Positions 1 to 5,204 of a stretch of DNA of 6,567 nucleotides are shown piece by piece. The notes under the pieces are model-generated. The model had not been told where the DNA came from. It saw only the letters and a program-made list of their open reading frames with translations, and made no database searches. How positions within the stretch are numbered: the first letter of the stretch is position 1; every line of letters begins with the position of its first letter. The stretch is from an uncultured Collinsella sp. (GTDB lineage: Bacteria; Actinomycetota; Coriobacteriia; Coriobacteriales; Coriobacteriaceae): NCBI GenBank assembly GCA_958439775.1, contig CAUBWQ010000051.1:1-6567 (forward strand). Direction: 5' to 3'. Both the position numbers and the translations under genes were made by a program.

Positions 1-21
1 CATCTTGAACACCTTTCGCTC

Positions 22-498
22 TTAACTAGGTGTCCAATTCATCATACCCACTCCAATCTCTGCCATGTCGAGGTGCGAGATCAAATCCTTGGCGCGCTCG
101 CCGGAGTGATATGCCTTGTTCGGCGCCACCTTCCTGTAGAGCTTCTTGAGCTTCGTCTTCCCCTTGTTGCCTGGCGGCATCTCCGTCTCAGGTGGCAGCC
201 CTAGGAAGGACAGGACGCCGGGCAGGTCGCACAGCATCACGTCCTCGATGTCGGCCTTGGCCGCCAGGTCGACGACTCTCTGCGCTGTCGGCGAGATGTT
301 CGGGGTGCTGCTACCGCCCGCTGGTTCGGAAGCTGGTGGGCAGTAGCGGGCAGTAGCGGCAGTAGCGGTGTGGCTCGATAGGCCCGAATATCCGTAAGGA
401 AGGTGCTCGCTCTCATATGTGCTGATATGCCTCGCCTCGCGAACCTTGGGATGCTTCCTGAGGTAATCCCTCAATTCGAGCCACTCTTTATGCTCATA
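22..498 (-). other. Unrecognised in-frame tail fused to the integrase remnant
   Basis: This is the last ~155 codons of the second integrase frame, from about YEHKEWLELRDYLRKHPKVR to the TAA at 22-24. It has no catalytic recombinase motif. It reads like coding sequence, with a charged helical first part, a Pro/Ser/Ala-rich linker at about 290-380, and a mixed C-terminal part (VVDLAAKADIEDVMLCDLPG, then KTKLKKLYRKVAPNKAYHSG). I do not recognise the family. It could be the 3' end of a neighbouring element gene joined by deletion, or readthrough of degraded sequence. No start codon with a ribosome site marks it as an independent gene. Confidence 0.4.
339..368. repeat. Three tandem CAGTAGCGG units
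   Basis: CAGTAGCGG occurs at 341-349, 351-359 and 360-368, spaced 10 and 9 bases. It encodes the low-complexity TATAATAR part of the integrase tail on the minus strand. The unequal spacing means gain or loss of one copy would usually shift the frame, so the tail's frame downstream of this point may be a product of slippage. Confidence 0.75.
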
Positions 499-1341
499 AC
501 GCTTCGAAATCGTTTCCCCGTCGACAGTTTCCTTCACATAATGGTATGTTCGAACGCCTTCGAACTTGCCGAACCCGTTCTCGACGCTGAAGTTTCTGAA
601 CCAGCGCGAAAACCCATTCAGGTCCATGAAGTTGACTTGGGGATGCCTGTCTTTCGTTCGTTCGAATGAGTGGACGAGCGGAGTGCCTTTGACTTGTTCC
701 AGGCCGAAGGCTTCCATTTCGCGGGCCTGCTCCTTTTTCCAGAATTCGAGATACGACGTCAGCGTCTCGCTTATCGAGATCCTCCGCACGCTTTTCTTGC
801 TTTTGGGCGAGCGAACGCTTCGATCGGCCGCGAACTGCTGCTCAATGAGGATGCTTCTGTTCTCGACGGAGACATCGGACCACGTCATCCCGAGGGCTTC
901 TGCCCTTCTCATGTCGGTGTCGAGCATGAGCATCACGCATGTGATGTGCGCGTCCGGTTCTCGATTGAGTAGGATGTCGAGTAGGCAAGCGGCGTGATGG
1001 TTCCTTCGCGGTTGTCGTGGAACTTTTTTGCGTACGAGCCGACGGTGTCCCTCGATTTTTGGACGTAGGTGCCGCTGTTGATTTCTGCCTTGTAGGCTTC
1101 GAGTGCGGCGTCGACCTCTCGGCTTTTGGTGGTATGTATGGTCTGCCACGGCGAATAGCGGTATTTGCCCGTGACCGGATCCTTGCCGAGGCTGTGACGG
1201 TAGCGCCACGTGTATTTGTCGCGGCGTCGCTTCGTTCCTTTGCCTATGACGAGAGGTCGGTCGTTCATCGTGTTCCTTGCCTGAAGTGCCTGAGAATCGC
1301 GCTCGGTTGCGCGGAATGGCGCAAAGGGCTGGGGCGGGTGG

Positions 1342-1393
1342 GCATTACCCTTGGTGGTGGGCCCTGCGTGGGGTCACACCCCAAGGGTAATGC
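1342..1393. repeat. Perfect 13-bp inverted repeat upstream of the integrase
   Basis: GCATTACCCTTGG at 1342-1354 is exactly complementary to CCAAGGGTAATGC at 1381-1393, with a 26-base spacer. A second small palindrome is nested at the right side: GGGGT (1370-1374), CAC, ACCCC (1378-1382). No T-run follows on either strand, so it is not a classical terminator. Position between int and the attachment site suggests an operator or a binding site for integrase, excisionase or a repressor; that role is inferred. Confidence 0.7.
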
Positions 1394-1412
1394 TCCGCCT
1401 GACCGCTTTCAA
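1384..1412 (-). promoter_or_regulatory. Candidate integrase promoter (TTGAAA-17-TACCCT)
   Basis: On the minus strand TTGAAA (1407-1412) and TACCCT (1384-1389) are separated by 17 bases and point towards the integrase start 116 bases away. The -10 is weak and lies inside the right arm of the 13-bp inverted repeat, which would let a protein bound there block transcription. This rests on spacing and partial consensus only. Confidence 0.2.
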
Positions 1413-1420
1413 GCTCGTTG

Positions 1421-1520
1421 TGGGTCGAATTTGGGTCGAATTATTCCGCGTACTTTTCTTTCGTAAATCTATGAAAACATCAAATGACCTGGAGTTATAT
1501 TGACTTCAATTTGGGTCGAA
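1421..1520. repeat. Three direct copies of TGGGTCGAA beside the attachment site
   Basis: TGGGTCGAA occurs at 1421-1429, 1432-1440 and 1512-1520. The last two share the longer form TTTGGGTCGAA. Two copies are 11 bp apart, about one helical turn, and the third is 72 bp further, 30 bp before the tRNA-derived core. Direct repeats at such distances beside a core site are typical of integrase arm-binding or excisionase sites. The repeats are seen directly; the function is inferred. The stretch 1440-1545 is also clearly AT-richer than the surroundings. Confidence 0.6.
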
Positions 1521-1549
1521 ATGTCTGAATGAAACAACGTCGTAGCGAC

Positions 1550-1594
1550 CTCATAACCCGAAGGTCGGTGATTCAAATCCGCCCCCCGCGACCA
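1550..1594 (+). other. Attachment-site scar: 3' half of a tRNA-Met (CAT) gene
   Basis: The sequence starts at the anticodon loop CTCATAA (1550-1556, CAT at 1552-1554), continues CCCGAAGGTCG through the variable region, has a T-loop TTCAAAT (1572-1578), then an acceptor strand CCCCGCG, discriminator A and an encoded CCA (1592-1594). The 5' half is missing: no CGCGGGG acceptor strand, D-arm or matching anticodon-stem strand precedes it. The T-stem has an A where the near-universal G53 is expected (A53-C61 mismatch). It therefore cannot make a tRNA. The break exactly at the anticodon loop is the classic crossover point of tyrosine integrases, so I read it as one att end, with the intact initiator-type tRNA expected at the other end, outside the window. 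Confidence 0.8.
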
Positions 1595-1603
1595 TGAAAC
1601 TTC

Positions 1604-1637
1604 AGGTCGGAAGCATAAAAGCTCCCGACCTTTTTCT
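1604..1637 (+). terminator. Rho-independent terminator after the tRNA-derived sequence
   Basis: AGGTCGG-a-AGC (1604-1614) pairs with GCT-c-CCGACCT (1621-1631) around the loop ATAAAA, with one internal mismatch, and is followed by TTTTTCTTT. It sits 10 bases past the CCA end, as expected for a tRNA transcription terminator, and was probably the terminator of the host tRNA gene. Confidence 0.8.
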
Positions 1638-1853
1638 TTGTCTAGGGGTTTCGGCATCTCTCGTTCTTTGGGTACCTCGAGGCGGGCAATCAGATAGATG
1701 CTTACGAGTATCATAGGGTCTTTTTACGTCGCGGTCGTGTCTCGTACTGGTGCGCCGCTCTTTGTGGGACGTGTCACTTTGCCATAGGTTGTCCGGCGGC
1801 GGGGCGCAGGTCGTTCCCCGTGGCGTCGCTCCTTTCGACGCTACGCTGCCTGG
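1638..1853. other. Gene-free stretch with one hairpin near its right end
   Basis: No coding region is supported here. A hairpin at 1819-1845 has arms GCGTCG (1823-1828) and CGACGC (1836-1841), extended by three further pairs beyond a G-T position, with loop CTCCTTT. It lies 9 bases past the stop of the minus-strand alkyltransferase-like gene and may end its transcript, but no T-run follows on the minus strand. Confidence 0.45.
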
Positions 1854-2161
1854 CTACTCGTTCCACTGGTGCTTTTTCATGTCGACGCAGCCGTTGTCTC
1901 GGAAGGCGACTCCTTCCTCCGTCAGTAGTGCTCGCTGGTCGGGGAAGTTTGGCGCGAGGCGTCCCGCGTGGTTGACGACGCGGTGGCAGGGATAATCGCC
2001 GTAGCGATCCGCCTCGCTCAGCACCGCTCCGACCAGGCGAGAGTTTTTCTCCCTGCCGATGAGGCGCGCTATCTGACCGTACGAGGCGACGCATCCCGCC
2101 GGAATCTCTGCCACGACGGAGAGAATCTCATAAACCAGATCTTCGTCCAGGACTTTTCCAT
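1854..2161 (-). CDS. MGMT/ATL-family DNA alkyl-lesion protein, apparent 1-base frameshift at the 5' end
   Basis: The reading frame covers the DNA-binding and active-site domain of O6-alkylguanine-DNA alkyltransferases: IPAGCVASYGQIARLIG (helix-turn-helix part), the Arg-finger region SRLVGAVLSEA, then PCHRVV with the acceptor Cys retained, and LLTEEGVAF. At about 100 residues it is the size of the stand-alone ATL/YbaZ-like group, which flag or repair O6-alkylguanine. Many ATL proteins carry Trp at the Cys position; this one has Cys, so direct methyl transfer is possible. In the sequence as given the only in-frame standard start is GTG at 2112-2114, which cuts the first helix and has no clear ribosome site. 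ATG at 2159-2161 has GGGAG (2169-2173) 7 bases upstream but is out of frame. One extra A in the AAAA run (2154-2157) would give MEKVLDEDLVYEILSVVAEI joined to the domain. Either the gene is recently broken or the base is a sequencing error. Confidence 0.85.
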
Positions 2162-2215
2162 CGTATCGCTCCCGTGTTCGCTTTTGCCTTCGGGGGCGCG
2201 GCGCCGATCACCCGT

Positions 2216-2232
2216 GCTGCGATTTTCGCAGC
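2216..2232. repeat. Perfect 7-bp hairpin in the leader of the ATL-like gene
   Basis: GCTGCGA (2216-2222) and TCGCAGC (2226-2232) are perfectly complementary with a 3-base loop. No T-run follows on either strand. It lies between the CBS-protein stop and the ATL-like gene, just downstream of the candidate promoter, so it would be near the 5' end of that mRNA; a role in stability or partial termination is possible. Confidence 0.5.
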
Positions 2233-2244
2233 TCCCCTTACCGA

Positions 2245-2273
2245 AGCATCGAGGGAAAGCGCGTGCGTGTCAA
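2245..2273 (-). promoter_or_regulatory. Candidate promoter of the ATL-like gene (TTGACA-17-GATGCT)
   Basis: The minus strand has a perfect -35 TTGACA (2268-2273), a 17-base spacer and GATGCT (2245-2250), which keeps the conserved second A and last T of the -10. It would start transcription about 75 bases before the ATG at 2161 and inside the gap after the CBS gene, suggesting the ATL-like gene is not solely dependent on the exporter operon. Confidence 0.4.
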
Positions 2274-2335
2274 GGTTGTCTGGTCCAGTTGCTGGCTCGA
2301 TGCCTCGAGATGTTCGCCTCAAGTGCGACCTGCCC

Positions 2336-2842
2336 CTATTGGAAAAGGATGCCGAAGATGTATTTGGTGATGGCGGAGCGGCGGATGACCCCCACGAGTT
2401 TGCCCTCGTCATCAACCACAGGAAGCTTCTTGAACTTCTTCTTCGCCAGCAGCGCGGCGACGCGGGCGATGCTCTGCTCGGGACGGGCACACACTACCTG
2501 GCGCGTCGCGAAATCCATGACGCAGCGATCCTTCAGGTCTTCGATGCGCTGCTCAAGGCTCTGATCGTCGAAGTACAGCATGGACGCGTCGCCGCCCGTG
2601 AAGATGGTGTGAGCGCGATGCTGCGCGATGGCTCCCATGACATCGCCGTCGGAGATGAACCCGACCACCTGGTTGCGCTCATCGATTACGGGCATGCTGC
2701 TCACCTCGTTTTCGGCGAGCATGCGCACCACGTCGGAAATCGTGCAATCCTGCGTGCAGGTGAACGGCTCTTCAATCATGATGCTCGAAACGGGCGTCCC
2801 CTCGAGCTCGAGCGGGATGCGCTCGGACAGAATCTCGGACAT
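2336..2842 (-). CDS. Two-CBS-domain protein
   Basis: CBS pairs bind adenine nucleotides or related ligands and regulate partner enzymes, channels or transporters. The protein has 168 residues and little besides the pair. The first CBS domain is at about 17-72 (VSSIMIEEPFTCTQDCTISD, then SSMPVIDERNQVVGFISDGD). A linker with predicted helix lies at 75-105, and the second domain spans about 106-162 (CVMDFATRQVVCARPEQSIA, then KKLPVVDDEGKLVGVIRRSA). No membrane segment or catalytic domain is present, so it is probably cytosolic. The ATG is preceded by a perfect AAGGAGG (2851-2857) 8 bases upstream, lying inside the end of the MFS gene; only 3 bp separate the two genes, so they are co-transcribed. 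I infer it senses cell energy state or a nucleotide and may act on the adjacent exporter, but the sequence does not prove that link. Confidence 0.9.
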   Translation of the reverse strand: MSEILSERIPLELEGTPVSSIMIEEPFTCTQDCTISDVVRMLAENEVSSMPVIDERNQVVGFISDGDVMGAIAQHRAHTIFTGGDASMLYFDDQSLEQRIEDLKDRCVMDFATRQVVCARPEQSIARVAALLAKKKFKKLPVVDDEGKLVGVIRRSAITKYIFGILFQ

Positions 2843-2845
2843 CGC

Positions 2846-4285
2846 TTATGCCTCCTTCGTTTTCGGTGCGGTTTTCTTGGTGCGCACGCTGAATATGGCG
2901 CAGATAAGGGAAACGAGGCCGATTGCCGCGCACACCTTGTAAGCGACGCCCGCGCCCACGGCGGTGGCTACTTGGATGCTCGCATCGACGCCGGCCGACG
3001 CGGTGACGCTTGTCATGACCGTGATGATGAGCGCCGTGCACAAACCGCCGGCGACCTGGCGGCCGGTGTTCGCGATGGCGTTGCCGTGGGCGATCATGTC
3101 ATTTTTCAAGGCATTGACACCCCATGTGTTCACCGGCATGTTCGCGAGCGACTGGCCGGCGGACTGCAGCATGCAGAACAGCGCAACCACCAAAATGGGC
3201 GTGTTTACCGTCGAAAGCGAGAGCAGGAACAGGGCGCCGGTCATGAGGGCCAGGCCGACGATCGAGATGGCACGCGGACCGAACTTGTCGAACACCACGC
3301 CGGAGATAGGGCTGATGATGATGCCCACCGCCGCGGCGGGAAGCATGGCCATGCCGGTTTCGAAGGCCGAAGCGCCAAGCGAGGTTTGCAGCAGCAACGG
3401 CAACAGCGTGTTGGTGACCAGGCATGCGGCGTTGATGAGCGTGACGATGATGGCGGCCACGCGGAACTCGCGCGTCTTGAGCGTGCCCAGTTGAAGCAGC
3501 GGGTCCTCGATTTTGCCCTGGCGTACGACGAACAGCACCAAGCACACGACACCCGCGACGATCGAGCCGAGCACCACGGGGTTGCCCCAACCCATCGACG
3601 AGGCGCTCGAGAACCCGTAGAGAAGTCCGCCGAAGGCGATGGTGGAGAGGACGACCGAGGGCAGGTCGAGCTTGGGGTTCTTCAGCTCGCCCACGTTTTT
3701 CAGCATGAACACGCCCAGCACCAGCACGAGAATTGCGAGGGGGACGATGGCGCCGATCATGGTGCGCCAGCCGTACGTGTCGATCACCGCACCGCCTACG
3801 ACGGGGCCGACCGCGGGACCCGCCGACATGACGATGCCCGCCATGCCCATAGCCGTTCCTCGTTTCTCGACGGGGAACACCAGCATGGGAACCACCGAGA
3901 CAAGCGGCATGAGCACGCCTGAGCCCGCCGCTTGCAACACGCGACCGATGATGAGGAACAGGAAATCAGGGGCTGCGGCGCACAGCAGCGTGCCCAGCGC
4001 GAACACCAGCGTCGCCCCGAAGAATAGCGCGCGGGTGCTGAACTTGTCGATAAGGAACGCCGAAACGGGGACCATGATGCCGCTCACCAGCGGGTATATG
4101 GACATGATCCACTGGGCAGTCGAGGCATCGATGGCGAAATCGGACATGATGACCGGCAGCGCAGGCGACATCACCGTTTGGTTCAGTAGCGCCAAGAAGG
4201 CACCCAGGACGACGACCGCGACGATGCGGATCTGGGTACCGGTAATGCGCCCATTGGCGGGCGCGACCGTACAATTATCAGACAT
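2846..4285 (-). CDS. MFS exporter, DHA2 (EmrB/QacA/LmrB-like) family
   Basis: This is a proton-driven efflux permease of the inner membrane, 479 residues, the usual size for the 14-helix DHA2 group. TM1 (about 20-40) ends in LNQTVMSPALPVI, the LmrB-type variant of the family's opening motif with Asn instead of Asp. Motif A is LIDKFSTRALFF (79-90), the Arg motif GRVLQAAGSG lies at 114-123, and motif C, the antiporter signature GPAVGPVVGG, at 156-165. A second motif-A-like loop, GVVFDKFGPRAI, is at 329-340, marking the start of the second half. The tail is short and basic (VRTKKTAPKTKEA). The ATG has AAGGA five bases upstream. No membrane-fusion partner gene is adjacent, as fits a cell without a typical outer membrane. 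The substrate cannot be read from sequence; drugs, bile-type compounds or metabolites are all possible. Confidence 0.93.
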   Translation of the reverse strand: MSDNCTVAPANGRITGTQIRIVAVVVLGAFLALLNQTVMSPALPVIMSDFAIDASTAQWIMSIYPLVSGIMVPVSAFLIDKFSTRALFFGATLVFALGTLLCAAAPDFLFLIIGRVLQAAGSGVLMPLVSVVPMLVFPVEKRGTAMGMAGIVMSAGPAVGPVVGGAVIDTYGWRTMIGAIVPLAILVLVLGVFMLKNVGELKNPKLDLPSVVLSTIAFGGLLYGFSSASSMGWGNPVVLGSIVAGVVCLVLFVVRQGKIEDPLLQLGTLKTREFRVAAIIVTLINAACLVTNTLLPLLLQTSLGASAFETGMAMLPAAAVGIIISPISGVVFDKFGPRAISIVGLALMTGALFLLSLSTVNTPILVVALFCMLQSAGQSLANMPVNTWGVNALKNDMIAHGNAIANTGRQVAGGLCTALIITVMTSVTASAGVDASIQVATAVGAGVAYKVCAAIGLVSLICAIFSVRTKKTAPKTKEA

Positions 4286-4342
4286 AAGCTTCCTTCGTAT
4301 CTATTCGATTCTTCGCCGAAGGCGCGCCGGCCCACGGGCGAA

Positions 4343-4371
4343 ATAACATGCACGTGCTATGCGTGCATCAG
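4343..4371 (-). promoter_or_regulatory. Candidate promoter and palindromic operator of the MFS-CBS operon
   Basis: ATGCACG (4348-4354) and CGTGCAT (4362-4368) form a perfect 7-bp inverted repeat with a 7-base spacer. On the minus strand it almost exactly fills the 17-base spacer between a weak -35 CTGATG (4366-4371) and -10 TGTTAT (4343-4348), about 50 bases before the MFS ATG. A dimeric TetR- or MarR-type repressor bound there would shut the promoter. A second inverted pair, CGTATCT (4296-4302) and AGATACG (4370-4376), brackets the leader. The palindrome is seen; the promoter and operator roles are inferred. No regulator gene is adjacent. Confidence 0.4.
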
Positions 4372-4376
4372 ATACG

Positions 4377-4771
4377 ACAGGAAGAAAGCGGCTGCTCAGA
4401 GCGCACTTGGGGAACAACAGGAGAGGCCCCGTATACCAGGGGCCGCCGAATTGCGATGTATGCTTTGGTCAAATCCTTCATAGCGGGGAGGTATTTTAGC
4501 AGCCGTCTTCGCCCCTTTCAAGGGATGTAACCCAGACGTTGATTTTCTTCACCGAGGCGCCATCGTTGACGGGTGGCGTGCTTCTCTATCGCCACACCGC
4601 GGGGCGAGGGAACGCCGCGGCGAGCTTGTACATCGGCTATGTGTGCAGCTGCGAGCGTGTCGCCGGCGCGCGCTGGGCGCCAGTCCGATCCGGCCGACTC
4701 TTGCCGACGGTCGGTCGCCGTCCTCCTCCATCTCCGCCTGCTCTGTTTTTGCTCGGCTCCCTTGTCGTATC
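4377..4771. other. Gene-free stretch upstream of the ArsC-like remnant
   Basis: No coding region is convincing on either strand. GGCCCC (4425-4430) and GGGGCC (4439-4444) form a 6-bp hairpin with loop GTATACCA and no T-run. I looked for the missing N-terminus of the ArsC-like protein (a beta strand followed by a Cys near the N-terminus) in the plus frames between 4540 and 4771 and did not find it; these frames give Arg/Ser/Pro-rich translations typical of noncoding GC-rich DNA. Confidence 0.5.
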
Positions 4772-5017
4772 ATGGACGGACGAGAATTGAGCGAAGGCGA
4801 GCTCGAAAGCGTGGCGCGCGCCGTCGGCGGGATCGACGCTGTGATCGATCCAAAGGCGAAAGATGCCGACACGGTTGCGCTCGTACAGTATCTTGCTGCC
4901 GACCAGAAGTTCGAAAAGGTGCTCGATAACCAGCAGATTCTTCGTGAGCCCATCGTTCGCAACGGCCGCCAGGCAACCGTTGGCTACGAGCCTGACGTGT
5001 GGAAGGGCTGGGAATAA
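4772..5017 (+). pseudogene. ArsC/Spx-family (arsenate reductase-like) protein, N-terminally truncated
   Basis: ArsC-family proteins are small thioredoxin-fold enzymes of about 110-120 residues. The 81 residues here match the middle and C-terminal part: ELSEGELESVARAVGGIDAV, then a helical stretch, then QQILREPIVRNGRQATVGYE and PDVWKGWE. The segment PIVRNGRQATVGY is the conserved strand-turn with cis-Pro seen in ArsC/Spx/YffB proteins. The first ~35 residues, which carry the first strand and the redox Cys, are absent. The frame is open upstream to 4643, but that extension (Arg/Ser/Pro-rich) has no resemblance to the family. No ribosome site precedes ATG 4772. I conclude that the 5' end was lost or replaced, so reductase activity is unlikely. 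A short redox-dead protein made from 4772 cannot be excluded. Confidence 0.7.
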
Positions 5018-5035
5018 AGCGGCTGGGAATAAAGT
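5006..5035 (+). repeat. 15-bp tandem duplication over the stop codon of the ArsC-like gene
   Basis: GGCTGGGAATAAAG occurs at 5006-5019 and again at 5021-5034. The unit is 15 bp, so it repeats the last codons and the stop in frame: GWE-stop, Ser, GWE-stop. Readthrough of the first TAA would therefore add only five residues. This looks like a recent replication-slippage event. Confidence 0.85.
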
Positions 5036-5036
5036 G

Positions 5037-5078
5037 AAGCGCCCACGCCCGTGGTTTTATCCACGGACGCGGGCGCTT
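5037..5078 (+). terminator. Strong hairpin after the ArsC-like gene, probably a terminator
   Basis: AAGCGCCC (5037-5044) pairs perfectly with GGGCGCTT (5071-5078), and inside it CCGTGG (5049-5054) pairs with CCACGG (5061-5066) around the loop TTTTAT, with a small internal loop between the two stems. It begins 20 bases after the first stop. Plus-strand sequence beyond has no proper T-run; on the minus strand GGGCGCTT is followed by CACTTTATT. It may stop transcription from both converging genes. Confidence 0.55.
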
Positions 5079-5133
5079 GCGTAAGACGTCTCTTGTCGTT
5101 TGAGTGGAGCGCCCCGGCGGCGCTGAACAACGC

Positions 5134-5156
5134 GCCCCGGTGACGTGGCTCGGGGC
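5134..5156. terminator. GC-rich hairpin between the convergent genes
   Basis: GCCCCG (5134-5139) and CGGGGC (5151-5156) pair across an 11-base loop, followed on the plus strand by TCTTTG. An alternative left arm, GCGCCCCGG, occurs at both 5109-5117 and 5132-5140. It is located about 50 bases past the stop of the dehydratase gene and could serve its transcript, but the T-run is weak. Confidence 0.3.
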
Positions 5157-5204
5157 TCTTTGTGCCGCGCATCTATGAGAGGAGAAATTCGATGCGTACG
5201 TGCG

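Larger units (their letters stand above)
22..1268 (-). pseudogene. Degenerate tyrosine site-specific integrase (internal deletion, frameshift, replaced C-terminus)
   Basis: Tyrosine recombinases integrate and excise mobile elements. The gene begins at the ATG at 1266-1268, with AAGGAA (1273-1278) a few bases upstream. The first ~95 residues are a normal arm-binding N-terminus (KYTWRYRHSLGKDPVTGKYR, then SPWQTIHTTKSREVDAALEA) and the start of the core-binding domain (TVGSYAKKFHDNREGTITPL). Near 981-990 the sequence jumps, in another frame, to LLDILLNREPDAHITCVMLM and box I, DMRRAEALGMTWSDV, with the first catalytic Arg at about 907-909. The beta-hairpin Lys region KSKKSVRRISI follows. Family comparison suggests roughly 80-100 residues of the core-binding domain were deleted. 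The expected H-x-L-R-H and final Tyr motifs are absent; after GKFEGVRTYHYV the frame runs on for about 170 residues that I do not recognise. Its start faces the tRNA-derived site at 1550, the usual int/att arrangement. I infer it cannot recombine DNA. The family call is firm; the exact junctions are approximate. Confidence 0.85.

Noticed and set aside
339..368. A CRISPR-like or VNTR array
   Set aside because: Only three 9-base units with no spacers; simple slippage repeat inside a decayed coding region.
1505..1594. A complete tRNA gene
   Set aside because: No 5' acceptor strand, D-arm or complementary anticodon-stem strand precedes the anticodon loop, so it cannot fold as a tRNA.
1469..1714. 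An 81-residue minus-strand frame containing SRGADLNHRPSGYE
   Set aside because: This phrase is the well-known false protein produced by reading the antisense of a tRNA-Met 3' half; it overlaps the tRNA fragment and its terminator.
2174..3922. A 582-residue plus-strand open frame
   Set aside because: It lies antisense to the CBS and MFS genes, is full of His/Asp/Arg/Gly typical of the shadow frame of GC-rich coding DNA, and has no family features.
4549..4962. A 137-residue minus-strand frame across the ArsC-like remnant
   Set aside because: Ser/Arg/Pro-rich and antisense to the clearly homologous plus-strand segment; no start context or family likeness.
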